Shown piece by piece: positions 25,320 to 34,969 of a DNA stretch of 64,000 nucleotides; position 1 is the first letter of the stretch; every line of letters starts with the position of its first letter. The stretch covers positions 744,001 through 808,000 of the forward strand of contig NZ_JANFPI010000002.1 in NCBI RefSeq assembly GCF_026552795.1. Direction: 5' to 3'. The notes under the pieces are model-generated. The model searched no databases, was not told the origin of the DNA, and was given only the letters and a program-made list of their open reading frames with translations. Source of the DNA: Ectorhizobium quercum. GTDB taxonomy: Bacteria > Pseudomonadota > Alphaproteobacteria > Rhizobiales > Rhizobiaceae. The translations under genes and the position numbers were made by a program.

Positions 25320-26249
25320 ATGCGCAGGTTCATTACCATCGCGGCCGCCATTTTACTTTCGGCGACAGCGTCCCGCGCCGAGACGATCGGCGTCACGATT
25401 GCGAAATTCGACACGTTTCAGACTTTGCTGCGCGACGGCATCGCCAATTATGCTGCGACGGTTCCCGGCCTGACGGTCGATATCCAGGACGCCGAGGGCA
25501 GCTACGACAAACAGGTCGCCAGCATCAGAAGCTTCATCGACGCCAAAGTCAGCGCAATCATCGTCGGGCCGGTGGACGGAGACCGGGGCACCGAAATCAC
25601 CCGAATGGCCGTCGAGGCCGGAATTCCGCTCGTCTATCTCAACAACGAACCGATCAACATCGACGAACTGCCCCCTTCGCAGACCCTCGTCGCATCCGAC
25701 GAAAAGGATGCCGGCCTGCTTCAGGGACGCGAGGTCTGTCGTCTCCTCGGAGGAAAAGGCAGGGCAGTCATTCTTGTCGGCGAGTACTTCCACTCCGCGG
25801 CAAGGGCCCGCACCTACTGGGCGAAACAGGCACTGGCCGAGGACGATTGCAAGGGAATCCAGGTGGTGGAACAGCAATCGGCCAACTGGCAGCGCGACCT
25901 GGCTCAAAAGCAGATGAAGGAATGGCTGGATCACGGCGTCAGGTTCGATGCGGTCCTCGCCAACAACGACGACATGGCGCTCGGCGCCATCCGCGCCATC
26001 AAGGATTTCGGCAGGCCCGTCGACAATGTGGTCGTCGCAGGCGTGGATGCGACGCAAGACGCCCTCGCGGCGATGGTTGCGGGCGATCTGGACACCACGG
26101 TGCTTCAGAGCGCTGTCGGGCAGGGAGAAGGCTCCGTCAAGGCCGCCCTGCGCCTGATCAAGGGCGAGACGCTGGACAAGCGGATTTACGTTCCGTTTGA
26201 ACTCGTGACGAAGAATAATCTTTCGCAGTATCTGCCGAAAAGCCAGTGA
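25320..26249 (+). CDS. Sugar-type solute-binding protein (RbsB/Peripla_BP_4 family)
   Basis: The 309-residue protein has a Sec signal peptide of about 20 residues ([20 protein letters not shown]). The mature body is an RbsB-like type-1 periplasmic fold: [20 protein letters not shown], then [21 protein letters not shown] and the [19 protein letters not shown] block. Members bind ribose, inositol, rhizopine and related sugars or polyols. No ABC permease or ATPase lies nearby. The next gene, 14 bp downstream, is a chemoreceptor, so the likely role is to present ligand to that receptor. Confidence 0.88.
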   Translation: MRRFITIAAAILLSATASRAETIGVTIAKFDTFQTLLRDGIANYAATVPGLTVDIQDAEGSYDKQVASIRSFIDAKVSAIIVGPVDGDRGTEITRMAVEAGIPLVYLNNEPINIDELPPSQTLVASDEKDAGLLQGREVCRLLGGKGRAVILVGEYFHSAARARTYWAKQALAEDDCKGIQVVEQQSANWQRDLAQKQMKEWLDHGVRFDAVLANNDDMALGAIRAIKDFGRPVDNVVVAGVDATQDALAAMVAGDLDTTVLQSAVGQGEGSVKAALRLIKGETLDKRIYVPFELVTKNNLSQYLPKSQ

Positions 26250-26263
26250 TTGGGGCGCATCCG

Positions 26264-28411
26264 ATGAATAAGACCTGGAAAAAGCTTGGCATCCGCAGCC
26301 AGATCACGGCCGGTTTTCTGCCTCTGGTGATTTTAATGAGTCTCCTGTCCGTGTCCGCCATCAGCGGAATGAACGGCCTGGGCTCGATCTTCGCCTCCTA
26401 TCGCGACACCGTCGGCCAGACGATGGCGGTTTCCGCATATTCCGACCAGTTGCACAAGATCCAGAGCGCGGTGGAGACCTATCGCACCGATAATTCGGAT
26501 GCCGCCGTCACCGCCTTTCGCGAGGGCGCCGAAGCCTTCGCAATCGACGACCCCCGGATCGACGGCAACGCCGCGCTCAAATCGGGCATGACCGGGATAC
26601 GGGCCGATATCGGCGAATACAGCAACGCATTCGAGGAAACCGTCGTGCTGAGCCGCACGCGCGACAAGCTCATCGCGCAAGTGACCGAATTCGGCCCCTG
26701 GACGGCCGTCGCGCTTAACGACATCATGAGAAGCGCCTGGCGCCAGGCCGACACCCGAAGCCTCTATCAGGCGACCAGGGTGTTCGACGCGCTGACGCAA
26801 AGCCTGAGTGCAGCGGAACATTTCGTTCGGAACAAGGAAGTCGCCACCTACATCACGGCGCGGGACATGCTCGAAACCGCCGCCGCGGAAAACGGCCGCC
26901 TCGGCCTGTTCACCTCCGACGACCTCCAGAAGGCCAAGGTCGACAACGCCGCAAGGCTCATGGAGAACTACAGGGCGCGCCTGGCCGATCTGCGCACCGT
27001 GCTGACGGAAATCCAGACGATCCAGACGAACAGGCTCGACGTGCTCGCGCCGAAGATCGCCAGCGGATTCGCCAGCCTCGAGGAGAAGATCGCCGGCGAG
27101 CAGAACGCGATCGACCGTTCCGTGACCGAGATGGTGGGCTCCGCGACGACGACGACCGTCCTGATCAGTCTCGCGCTCATCCTCACGGGTCTGGTTCTGG
27201 CCTACGTCATCGGACGGCTGATCTCGCACGCGGTCCGGTCGCTGGCCAGCACGATGGAACGTCTTGCAAATGGCGACGACGACATCGTCATCGAAGGAAC
27301 GGAACACCGTCACGAACTGGGCGCGATGGCGCGATCCCTGCAAATCTTTCAGGAAACAGGCCGCGCCAAGCTCGTCGCGGAGGCCAGAGCGGAACAGGCG
27401 CGCCTGACGGCGGAGGAAGAGCGCCTGGCGCAGGAGCGCAGCCGGCTTGCCGATGCGCGGGTGATGGAACAGGCATTCTCGCAGATATCGGCGGGCCTGA
27501 CCGCGCTGGCTCATGGCGACCTGACCGTTCGGATCGGAGACGTGGATTCCCGTTACCAGCCCATTCGCAACGACTTCAACGGCGCCGTGGCGACGCTCGA
27601 ACAGGCGATTCATTCGGTTGTCCAGGCGGTGGCAACGGTGCGCTCCGGCCTGGAGGAAATCTCCCACGCCTCGAACGATCTCGCGGTTCGAACGGAACAG
27701 CAGGCCGCCTCGCTGGAAGAAACCGTGACCGCGCTCGGCGATGTAACGCGTGGCGTCAATGAAACGGCAGAAAGCGCAAGTCGGGCGCAAAATGCGGTCG
27801 CACTGGCCAGAAGCAACGCGGAATCGGGTGAAAAAGTCGTGGCCGAAGCCATCGGAGCGATGACGGCGATCCAGAGTTCCTCCGAGCGAATCGGCAGCAT
27901 CATTTCCGTCATCGACGAGATCGCGTTCCAGACGAACCTGCTCGCGCTCAATGCGGGTGTGGAAGCCGCGCGGGCCGGCGACGCCGGCAAGGGGTTCGCG
28001 GTCGTCGCACAGGAGGTCCGCGAACTGGCCCAGCGTTCCGCCAACGCCGCCAAGGAGATCAAGGCGTTGATCCTGGCGTCCTCCACGCAGGTGGAAACCG
28101 GCGTGAAGCTCGTCAGCGACACCGGCGGCTCCCTGAAAAAAATCGTGCATCAGGTCGCCGACATGAGTTCCATCGTCAGCGACATTGCGGTCAGTTCGCA
28201 TGATCAGGCCAACAGCCTCAAGGAAGTTTCCGCGGAAACATCCCAGATGGACGAGGTGACGCAGCAGAATGCCGCGATGGTTCAGGAAACGACGGCGGCG
28301 GCGCAGAGCCTGTCGCGCGAAATGGAAACCCTTTCCCTCCTGACACAGAAATTCCGGGCGAAAGGCACACGCGAGGAGCATTCTTTCGCGGAATACGCGC
28401 AAGCGAGTTAA
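26264..28411 (+). CDS. Methyl-accepting chemotaxis protein with large periplasmic helical sensor domain
   Basis: The 715-residue receptor has a first membrane span at about residues 15-36 and an all-helical periplasmic region of about 250 residues, of a size compatible with an HBM-type bimodular sensor. The second span is at about 293-316. A HAMP unit follows, then a second HAMP-like stretch near 407-450, then the cytoplasmic signalling hairpin, whose tip [20 protein letters not shown] is at about 549. No CheR-binding pentapeptide is obvious at the C-terminus. The ATG at 26264 is preferred over an in-frame GTG at 26246 that overlaps the binding-protein gene. Confidence 0.93.
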   Translation: MNKTWKKLGIRSQITAGFLPLVILMSLLSVSAISGMNGLGSIFASYRDTVGQTMAVSAYSDQLHKIQSAVETYRTDNSDAAVTAFREGAEAFAIDDPRIDGNAALKSGMTGIRADIGEYSNAFEETVVLSRTRDKLIAQVTEFGPWTAVALNDIMRSAWRQADTRSLYQATRVFDALTQSLSAAEHFVRNKEVATYITARDMLETAAAENGRLGLFTSDDLQKAKVDNAARLMENYRARLADLRTVLTEIQTIQTNRLDVLAPKIASGFASLEEKIAGEQNAIDRSVTEMVGSATTTTVLISLALILTGLVLAYVIGRLISHAVRSLASTMERLANGDDDIVIEGTEHRHELGAMARSLQIFQETGRAKLVAEARAEQARLTAEEERLAQERSRLADARVMEQAFSQISAGLTALAHGDLTVRIGDVDSRYQPIRNDFNGAVATLEQAIHSVVQAVATVRSGLEEISHASNDLAVRTEQQAASLEETVTALGDVTRGVNETAESASRAQNAVALARSNAESGEKVVAEAIGAMTAIQSSSERIGSIISVIDEIAFQTNLLALNAGVEAARAGDAGKGFAVVAQEVRELAQRSANAAKEIKALILASSTQVETGVKLVSDTGGSLKKIVHQVADMSSIVSDIAVSSHDQANSLKEVSAETSQMDEVTQQNAAMVQETTAAAQSLSREMETLSLLTQKFRAKGTREEHSFAEYAQAS

Positions 28412-28513
28412 GGCCCGCGCATCGCGCTGGCGACGACAAATCTTCGACGCCTCTTGGACCTAGACAGATGACCCGCGGAAGATCGACAGGCGACATCCGC
28501 CCCGTCCTCGACA

Positions 28514-28540
28514 CCGGTGGCCACCCGGCCACCGGCTTTC
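28514..28540 (+). terminator. Possible weak terminator after the chemoreceptor
   Basis: CCGGTGGCC (28514-28522) and GGCCACCGG (28527-28535) form a perfect 9-bp stem with a 4-nt loop, followed only by CTTTCCC. It lies about 100 bp beyond the stop codon. The rest of 28412-28725 contains no recognisable gene. Confidence 0.5.
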
Positions 28541-28725
28541 CCGCCCGGTTTTACCCCGCTACTGCTCCTGACGGATACAAGCCGATGCGCCGTCGCGCAT
28601 GACGTATTCGTTGTCAGGCGCTTCGCTGATCTGCTCCCCTCCTCGGCCTTCCCCCCGCACACCACCATCATGCCCCGCACCCTGTCCACCTGAAGCGGCA
28701 AAAAGGGTCCCTTCGATGGCTGATA

Positions 28726-29277
28726 TCAGCCGCCGAAACGGTCTTCCGTGGCGGGATGCAGATATTCCGCAAGGCGGACCGCCTTGTCCCCATTATCGGA
28801 AAGGCTTTGCATGATGCGGCACAGACTGGAGAAACTCTCGGCATCGAGCGGTGCGAACAGCGCATCGTTGACCGGCGCCTGAAACGCGGCCAGACGGGCG
28901 AGCGTCGCCCTGCCGGCTGGCGTGACCCTGAGAACGACGCGCCGCCCGTCAGTGGGATGCGGCGCCTTCGCCACCAGCCCCGCCTTCACCAGATGATTGA
29001 CCTCGATGGTCACGAAGGCGCCGGAATAGTGCAGATGCGCCGCCACCTGGTTGATCCCCATGTCACCGCTGTCTTCCAGCCGGTCGATGGCGATCAGGAT
29101 CATGTACTGGGCCGGCGACAGGCCGACGAAACCGGCGAAACGGGCGCGGGTTTCCTGCAAATGCTGGGAGAAGGCAAAAAGATCGCTGAGCAGATCGCGG
29201 AAGGCCTCGTCGGAGCCGTCCACCAGAAGGTCGGGGCGGCTCACCGTCAGCGGCGTCTTGCTGTTTTTCTTCGTCAT
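28726..29277 (-). CDS. MarR-family transcriptional regulator
   Basis: The 183-residue protein has a MarR winged helix-turn-helix at about residues 55-125: LSPAQYMILIAIDRL, INQVAAHLHYSGAFVTIEVNHLV and the wing DGRRVVLRVTPAGR. It diverges from the flavin reductase/monooxygenase operon. A 7-bp inverted repeat lies on the -10 box of the opposing promoter. MarR proteins of aromatic pathways typically repress until the aromatic ligand binds, which is the expected role here. Confidence 0.9.
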   Translation of the reverse strand: MTKKNSKTPLTVSRPDLLVDGSDEAFRDLLSDLFAFSQHLQETRARFAGFVGLSPAQYMILIAIDRLEDSGDMGINQVAAHLHYSGAFVTIEVNHLVKAGLVAKAPHPTDGRRVVLRVTPAGRATLARLAAFQAPVNDALFAPLDAESFSSLCRIMQSLSDNGDKAVRLAEYLHPATEDRFGG

Positions 29278-29331
29278 TTTCCATCCGTTTCCCGGGCGGT
29301 CCGCCCCTGATCGCGGCTCTTCATAGCACGG

Positions 29332-29367
29332 TTGACACCCTTCTAAAATAGCTTTATTACAAAGCTA
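29332..29367 (+). promoter_or_regulatory. Sigma-70-like promoter with overlapping MarR-type operator
   Basis: TTGACA (29332-29337) is followed after exactly 17 bp by TATTAC (29355-29360). The inverted repeat TAGCTTT-ATTAC-AAAGCTA (29349-29367) covers the -10 element. The flavin reductase gene starts 39 bp further on. The layout predicts repression by steric block by the divergent MarR protein. Confidence 0.68.
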
Positions 29368-29398
29368 AATTGACAAATCAAAAGAAACGGGAACGGCT

Positions 29399-29920
29399 AT
29401 GGACGATCAGCGTCGCTTGCGCAACGCGCTCGGAGAATTCGCGACCGGTGTGGTCGTGGTGACGGCGAAGGGCGCTTCCGGCGAACTGGCCGGCATGACC
29501 ATGAATTCCTTCAGCGCCGTCTCGCTCGATCCACCGCTGGTGCTGTTCAGCATCGGCCGGCAGGCGCACAGCCTCCAGGCGTTCCGTTCAAGCGGCCATG
29601 TGGCGATCAACGTGCTCGCCAGCGACCAGGAAGCGCTCTCCAACCAGTTCGCACGGCCGCTCACCGACAAGTGGGCCGGCGTGGATTATACGCCGGGCCT
29701 CGGCGGCGCGCCGCTTCTCAAAGGCGCACTCGCGCATTTCGAATGCGCCCCGCATGCCGAATTCGACGGCGGCGATCACATCATCTTCGTGGTGCGCGTG
29801 GCGCGCTTTTCGGCGCGGCCGGGCGCGCACGATCCCCTTCTCTTTCTGCGCGGACGCTATCGCCGCGTGCGAAACGACTGGCAGATGGAGGCCGACTGGC
29901 CTCTTGCGATCCATTATTGA
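29399..29920 (+). CDS. Flavin reductase-family protein (HpaC-like)
   Basis: The 173-residue protein has the flavin_reduct fold: LGEFATGVVVVTAKG, the GMTMNSFSAVSLDPPLVLFSI block that binds FMN/FAD, then FRSSGHVAINVL, and GDHIIFVVRVARF. It should supply reduced flavin to the HpaB-type monooxygenase encoded 28 bp downstream, giving a two-component flavin monooxygenase. It is the first gene of the operon. Confidence 0.92.
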   Translation: MDDQRRLRNALGEFATGVVVVTAKGASGELAGMTMNSFSAVSLDPPLVLFSIGRQAHSLQAFRSSGHVAINVLASDQEALSNQFARPLTDKWAGVDYTPGLGGAPLLKGALAHFECAPHAEFDGGDHIIFVVRVARFSARPGAHDPLLFLRGRYRRVRNDWQMEADWPLAIHY

Positions 29921-29948
29921 CGCTCAACCAGAGAGGAACCTGAAAACC

Positions 29949-31427
29949 ATGACAAAATCGGGTCAAGAGCATATCAAGAGCCTGAACGACGGGCGCGAAC
30001 TGTTCATCGACGGCCAGCGCGTCGCCGATGTGACGACGCATCCCGCCTTCCGCAACGTGGCGGCCTCGGTCGGCCGCATGTTCGATTTCGCCAACGCGCC
30101 GGCGAACCGCGATCTCATGACGTTCGAAACGCCGGAAGGCGGCCACGCCAACCGCATCTGGGAGCTTCCCGGCAGCTACGCCGCGCTGAAGAAGCGCCGC
30201 GCCGGGCTGGAAGCCTGGACGAACCTGCATGGAGGCTTCATGGGCCGCGCGCCGGATCACGTCGCCTCCTGCATCGCCGGCATGTATATGGGCCTCGACG
30301 TGTTCGAAGCCTACAATCCGAAATTCGCCGGCCATCTTGCCGACTACTACCGCTATGCCCGCGACAACGACCTCTATCTCACCTATGTCATCATCAACCC
30401 GCAGGCGGACCGCTCCAAATCCGCCGCCGAACAGGCCGATCCCTACCTGACGGCGGGCGTCGTCGACCGCGACGCCGAGGGCATCACCATCCGCGGCGCG
30501 AAGATGCTGGCGACCGGCGGCGTAGTGGCCAACGAGGTCTTCGTCACCTGCATCCAGCCGCTGAAGGCCGGCGACGAGAACTATGCCGTCTCCTTCGCCA
30601 TTCCGATGAACGCCAAGGGCCTGAAAATCCTGTCGCGCAAATCCTACGAGGCAGGCGCGACGTCCGTCTTCGACAATCCACTCGCCAGCCGTTTCGACGA
30701 GAACGACGCGGTGCTCTATTTCGACGATGTGAAGGTGCCGTGGGAGCGCGTCTTCATCGACGGAGACATCGCCATGTGCCAGAAGCAGTTCCACGCCACG
30801 CCCGCGCATGTCTACCAGAACTATCAGGCGATGATCCGCCTTTCGGTGAAGCTGCGCTTCCTGATCGCGCTCGCCAGGCGCGCTGCCGACACCAACGGCG
30901 TCACCCAGTTCCCGCAGGTGCGCGAAACGCTCGGCCAGCTCGCCGCCGAGGCCGGCATGATCGACGCGCTCGTGTCCGCTATGGAGGCCGATGGCCGTCA
31001 GGTGGGCCCCTACTACGTGCCGCATGCGCACACGCTCTATACGGCGCAGGTGCTCAGCCAGCAGCTTTACCCGAAAGTGCTCAACACCATCCGCGATCTG
31101 GCCGGCGGCGGCATGATCATGCTGCCCTCCTCCGTCGCGGATTTTGCCAACCCGGAACTGGCAGCGCTGATCAACAAGACCCAGCAGTCGCCGGCGGCGT
31201 CCTCGCTCGACCGCGTCAAGTTCTACAAGCTGGCCTGGGATGCGGTGGGCTCCGAATTCGGCTCGCGCCACCACCAGTACGAAATGTTCTATGCGGGGGC
31301 GACCTTCGTCACCAAGGGTCATTCCTTCCGCACCTATGACTGGGACCGCGCCAATGGCCTGCTCCAGTCCATGCTCGACAGCTACTCGCTCGAGGAAAGC
31401 CTCGAAGCGTCCGAAAAAGCCGCCTGA
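29949..31427 (+). CDS. 4-hydroxyphenylacetate 3-monooxygenase-family oxygenase component (HpaB-like)
   Basis: The 492-residue protein starts at the ATG at 29949, with GAGAGGAAC upstream. It has the acyl-CoA-dehydrogenase-like fold of FADH2-dependent aromatic hydroxylases: SLNDGRELFIDGQRVADVTTHPAF at the start, then TYVIINPQADRSK, GAKMLATGGVVANEVFV, VPWERVFIDGD and a DLAGGGMIMLPSS segment. The family adds hydroxyl ortho to a phenol or acts on N-heterocycles and pyrrole carboxylates. With an amidase and DUF2848 partner, a hydroxylated aromatic or heterocyclic amide is a plausible substrate class. Confidence 0.9.
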   Translation: MTKSGQEHIKSLNDGRELFIDGQRVADVTTHPAFRNVAASVGRMFDFANAPANRDLMTFETPEGGHANRIWELPGSYAALKKRRAGLEAWTNLHGGFMGRAPDHVASCIAGMYMGLDVFEAYNPKFAGHLADYYRYARDNDLYLTYVIINPQADRSKSAAEQADPYLTAGVVDRDAEGITIRGAKMLATGGVVANEVFVTCIQPLKAGDENYAVSFAIPMNAKGLKILSRKSYEAGATSVFDNPLASRFDENDAVLYFDDVKVPWERVFIDGDIAMCQKQFHATPAHVYQNYQAMIRLSVKLRFLIALARRAADTNGVTQFPQVRETLGQLAAEAGMIDALVSAMEADGRQVGPYYVPHAHTLYTAQVLSQQLYPKVLNTIRDLAGGGMIMLPSSVADFANPELAALINKTQQSPAASSLDRVKFYKLAWDAVGSEFGSRHHQYEMFYAGATFVTKGHSFRTYDWDRANGLLQSMLDSYSLEESLEASEKAA

Positions 31428-31441
31428 ACAGGAGAAACGCC

Positions 31442-31822
31442 ATGCCCGTCAACAAGAAGCACGACGAATTCTACACCCTCGACATGAGCACCGGCTGGGA
31501 AGTGCCGCCCGGCTATCCGAGCGGCATCCAGCAGAAGATCATCTCCGGCGCGCTGGACGAGGAAAACCGGCGCGGCACCCGCACCCGCCTTCTTCGCTTC
31601 GATCCCGGCGTCTTCACCACCGCGCCCTTCGAACACGAATATTGGGAAGAGGTCTATCTGGTCTCCGGCGACCTGACGGTCGGCAACGATACCGAGGGCA
31701 AGGGCGGCACGCCTTTCCCGCCGAACACCTATGCCTGCCGTCCGCCACATGCGCCGCACGGCCCCTTCAAGTCGGAAAACGGTTGCGTGCTGCTCGAAAT
31801 CCATTACTTCGATCCGGTCTGA
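31442..31822 (+). CDS. Cupin-domain protein
   Basis: The 126-residue single-cupin protein has FEHEYWEEVYLVSGDLTVGND, carrying the His and Glu of motif 1, and PPHAPHGPFKSENGCVLLEIHYF as motif 2, compatible with a metal site. It lies 14 bp after the oxygenase gene. It could be a small dioxygenase, isomerase or decarboxylase for the hydroxylated product, or a binding protein. The sequence does not decide. Confidence 0.82.
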   Translation: MPVNKKHDEFYTLDMSTGWEVPPGYPSGIQQKIISGALDEENRRGTRTRLLRFDPGVFTTAPFEHEYWEEVYLVSGDLTVGNDTEGKGGTPFPPNTYACRPPHAPHGPFKSENGCVLLEIHYFDPV

Positions 31823-31847
31823 CCGGCAGCCTGAAAGGAAAATGACC

Positions 31848-33218
31848 ATGACGATGCGCGAGACCCTCACGGCGCGGGCGGAGGCGCTCGACAGCGGGCG
31901 CATGAGTGCGGTGCAGATGGTGCAGGACGCACTGGACCGCATCCGCGACCCCGACGGCGAAGGAGCGCGCGCCTTCGTCAAGGTCCACGCGGAACAGGCC
32001 CTCGCGGCCGCGGCCGCCCATGACGGGTTGCGGGCGGCAGGCGCCGCCCCCTCCCCCTTCGCCGGCATCCCCATTTCGGTGAAGGACCTGTTCGACCTGA
32101 AGGGCGAGGCCACTCCCGCTGGCTCGAAGGCGCTCGCCGGCGCCGCCCCGGCCGGACGCGACGCGCCCGCCATCGCCCGGCTGAAGGCGGCAGGCTTCGT
32201 CGTCGTAGGCCGCACCAACATGACGGAATTCGCCTTTTCCGGCCTCGGCCTCAATCCGCATTACGGCACGCCGGCAAGCCCCTGGGACCGGCAGACGCGC
32301 CGCATTCCGGGCGGCTCCTCCTCCGGCGCGGGCGTTTCCGTCGCCGATGGCATGGCCGCTGCCGGGACCGGTTCCGACACCGGCGGCTCCTGCCGCATTC
32401 CGGCGGCGCTATGCGGCACGGTCGGCTACAAGCCGACCGCTTCCGCCGTGCCGCTCGACGGTGCGTTGCCGCTCTCGACCACGCTCGATTCCATCGGCTC
32501 GATGGCTCCGAGCGTCGAATGCTGCCGCATCCTGCATACGATCCTGAGCGGCGCGCCGCTCGATGCCGCACCAGTGCGCCCGGTCGCCGGCCTGCGCATC
32601 GCCGTGCCGCAGACCGTGGCGCTCGACGGGCTGGAGCCCTATGTGGCCGATCTTTTCGAGCGGCGGCTGAAACAGCTCGAAGCCGCCGGCGCGCGCATCG
32701 TCTTCGTGCCGCTCGCCGAATTCGCCGAGGTCGCCGCGATCAACGCCAAGGGCGGCTTCACCGCCGCGGAATCCTATGCCTGGCATGCCCGCCTGGCTGC
32801 GGAAAAGGGCGGGGACTACGATCCCCGCGTGCTGAAACGCATCCTGCGCGGCAGGGACCAGAGCGCCGCCGACTATATCGAGCTTCTCGAACGCAGAGCC
32901 GATTTCGTGCGGCGCGTCGAGGCGGCGATTGCCGCCTATGACGTCATCGCCATGCCCACCGTGCCGGCGGTCGCACCGCCCATCGCCGCGCTGGAGGCCG
33001 ACGACGACCTCTTCACGCGCGTCAACCTGGCGATGCTGCGCAATCCGACGCTGATCAACATGATGGACGGCTGCTCGATCTCGCTGCCGATGCACGAGGC
33101 GGGCGAAGCCCCCGCGGGGCTGATGCTCTCGGCGCGCGGCGGGCAGGATGCGGCGCTCTTCGCCGCCGCCAGAGCCGTAGAGGCGGCGCTTGCCGACCCC
33201 ATCAGAGCTGGCGCGTGA
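31848..33218 (+). CDS. Amidase (amidase-signature family)
   Basis: The 456-residue protein starts at the ATG at 31848, with AAAGGAA at good spacing; another ATG at 31842 is in frame. It has the full Ser-cisSer-Lys triad: Lys in ISVKDLF, cis-Ser in GGSSSGAG and the nucleophile in SDTGGSCRIPAALCG. It hydrolyses an amide or carbamate to acid plus ammonia or amine. It ends the monooxygenase operon, and its last 17 bp overlap the convergent GntR gene. Confidence 0.92.
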   Translation: MTMRETLTARAEALDSGRMSAVQMVQDALDRIRDPDGEGARAFVKVHAEQALAAAAAHDGLRAAGAAPSPFAGIPISVKDLFDLKGEATPAGSKALAGAAPAGRDAPAIARLKAAGFVVVGRTNMTEFAFSGLGLNPHYGTPASPWDRQTRRIPGGSSSGAGVSVADGMAAAGTGSDTGGSCRIPAALCGTVGYKPTASAVPLDGALPLSTTLDSIGSMAPSVECCRILHTILSGAPLDAAPVRPVAGLRIAVPQTVALDGLEPYVADLFERRLKQLEAAGARIVFVPLAEFAEVAAINAKGGFTAAESYAWHARLAAEKGGDYDPRVLKRILRGRDQSAADYIELLERRADFVRRVEAAIAAYDVIAMPTVPAVAPPIAALEADDDLFTRVNLAMLRNPTLINMMDGCSISLPMHEAGEAPAGLMLSARGGQDAALFAAARAVEAALADPIRAGA

Positions 33219-33900
33219 CGTTTTCGCGGAACGCCTCGATATGGGCGCGGATCGCCTGCTCGGCCGCGTCCGGATCGTTGCGGCGCACGCCGTCGATGAT
33301 GGCGGCGTGCTGCTCGCAGACGCGCATGTGCTGCTCGCCCGCCCGCAGCGAGATGAACCAGAGCCGCGTCGAGCGGTCGTGCAGGTTGCGCAGGATTTCC
33401 GACAGGACCTTGTTGCGCGTCGTGCCGGAAAGCATCGCGTGGAATTCGCGGTCGAGTTCCATCATCGTTTCGATGGCGCGGGCTTTGGCGGCGTCCCACA
33501 TCGCATCGAGATTGGCGACCATGCGGGCGATGTCCGCGGGCTCGGCGCGCGCGGCGGCGCGGCGCGCGCAATAGGATTCGTTGATCAGCCGCACATCGAT
33601 GATATCGAAGATCTCGTCGAGACTCACCGGCTTCACCATGATGCCCTTGCGCGGCATGACGTCGATCAGCCCGTCAGTCACCAGCCGGTCGATGGCCTGA
33701 TGGACCGGTGTGCGGCCGATGTCGAGGCTGACGCTCAGTGCCGCCTCGCTGAGGACCTCGCCCGGCTTCAACCCGCAAGTGATGATGAGATGCTTGATCT
33801 TCTCGTAGGCCCGGTCGCGCAGAGATGGCGCACGCCCGGAGGATCGTTTTGGCCGGGCCGTTTCCCGGAGGTCGTCGCTGGTGCCTAGATTTGCGGTCAT
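33202..33900 (-). CDS. GntR-family regulator, FadR subfamily
   Basis: The 232-residue protein starts at 33900, with GAGGAAAC upstream; the frame is open further upstream but has no domain. It has a wHTH at about residues 25-90 (GLKPGEVLSEAALSVSLDIGRTPVHQAI) and an FCD domain with LDREFHAMLSGTTRN and CEQHAAIIDGVRRND. It follows the DUF2848 gene on the same strand. The GTGAAATTTCAC palindrome in front of DUF2848 and the second Liv operon is its most likely target. Confidence 0.9.
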   Translation of the reverse strand: MTANLGTSDDLRETARPKRSSGRAPSLRDRAYEKIKHLIITCGLKPGEVLSEAALSVSLDIGRTPVHQAIDRLVTDGLIDVMPRKGIMVKPVSLDEIFDIIDVRLINESYCARRAAARAEPADIARMVANLDAMWDAAKARAIETMMELDREFHAMLSGTTRNKVLSEILRNLHDRSTRLWFISLRAGEQHMRVCEQHAAIIDGVRRNDPDAAEQAIRAHIEAFRENVTRQL

Positions 33901-34048
33901 CCCGTTTCCTCGCTCCCGGGCACTTCTTGTCCTCGTTGCCGACCCAGCCCCTGTGAGCCGGCAGGCTTTCACACCCGCACGGCCCAGCCAAGACATAGGC
34001 GGAGCGGGCTCCGTCGCGCAACAGGGTTTTACTGCCCGGCCACAGGCT

Positions 34049-34735
34049 TTATCCGCGCACCGGCAGCACCCGGACATCATATCCGAAGGCGAGACGGCGG
34101 TTCAGCACCGGATCGACCAGTTCGCCCTCGAAGCGGCTGGCCGGGCGGATGCCGCCGATGGCCGGCATGGTGCCGCCGAACATGGCGGTGCCGTCGGCAA
34201 GCCTGCCATCCGGGGCGTAGCGGCCGATCAGGTCCTGCGGCGCGAGCAGGCCGGAAACCGGCCCTTCCTGATAAAGCACCATCTCCCCGTCGATCAAGGC
34301 ATGGCTGCGCAGGATCAGGCTGTCCCAGTGGCCGGCGACCTCCTCATAGGGCCAGAGGCTCGCAGCGACCGGCTTGTCGCACATCTGCTTGGAAAGCGTG
34401 ACGCCCACCGTTTCCGCCTTGCGGTCGGTATGGTCGGAACCGACCCCGACATAGAGCCTGCCATGCGCGGCGATAAGCAGCGTCTCGACCTCGCCCGAAC
34501 CGTTCGGGCCGGCGTCCTCGATCTCCGGAGCCTGCGTCAGGCGGGCGGCGGCGACCCGGTAGAAGGTCGGCGTGGACGCGGGCCGGGCGACGCCGAGCGC
34601 CTCCAGCTCGCGGATATGGTGCTCCATCGCCTCGGCATCGCGCCCCGCCCACCCGGCGATGACCATCTCCGATATGTCGAACGCGACATCGGATTCGCCC
34701 GCGGCACTGACCAGTGTGAACTCCAAATGGCTCAT
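34049..34735 (-). CDS. DUF2848 family protein (fumarylacetoacetate-hydrolase-like)
   Basis: The 228-residue protein starts at the ATG at 34735, preceded by GGAGAGCGAGG. It has VVIAGWAGRD-type early sequence (here MVIAGWAGRDAEAMEHHI), PASTPTFYRV, VGVGSDHTDRKAE and ALIDGEMVLYQEG. This pattern is typical of DUF2848, related to fumarylacetoacetate hydrolase. The acidic and His residues around GSDHTDR could bind a divalent metal. It probably acts on an acyl-pyruvate-like ring-cleavage product. It is encoded divergently from the second Liv transporter. Confidence 0.82.
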   Translation of the reverse strand: MSHLEFTLVSAAGESDVAFDISEMVIAGWAGRDAEAMEHHIRELEALGVARPASTPTFYRVAAARLTQAPEIEDAGPNGSGEVETLLIAAHGRLYVGVGSDHTDRKAETVGVTLSKQMCDKPVAASLWPYEEVAGHWDSLILRSHALIDGEMVLYQEGPVSGLLAPQDLIGRYAPDGRLADGTAMFGGTMPAIGGIRPASRFEGELVDPVLNRRLAFGYDVRVLPVRG

Positions 34736-34838
34736 ATTCCTCGCTCTCCTTGCATGGCGCCGCGAGTCTCTCCGAAGGCTGTGGAAGAGTGTTCGCCGCA
34801 TTGATAGGCAACTTCACGAAAGCACAAATTTTGTCTCT

Positions 34839-34850
34839 GTGAAATTTCAC
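34839..34850. promoter_or_regulatory. Palindromic operator candidate between DUF2848 and Liv operon 2
   Basis: GTGAAATTTCAC is a perfect 12-bp palindrome in the 234-bp divergent region, 104 bp from the DUF2848 start and 120 bp from the binding-protein start. It fits a GntR or similar dimer. No other gene is seen in this gap. Confidence 0.5.
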
Positions 34851-34969
34851 TGTAATTTTATGTTGCACATCTCATGGATTCGAGCAATGATCAAGATGCA
34901 TAAAAAACGGATCACCGCCCATTGCGGCAAAAGCCGTCCCGCAAGAAGCAACCCGAAAGAGGGGTCATC

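Noticed and set aside
26333..28402. A 689-codon open frame antisense to the chemoreceptor
   Set aside because: The composition (Arg/Gly/His-rich) and lack of ribosome site or motif mark it as a shadow of the receptor gene.
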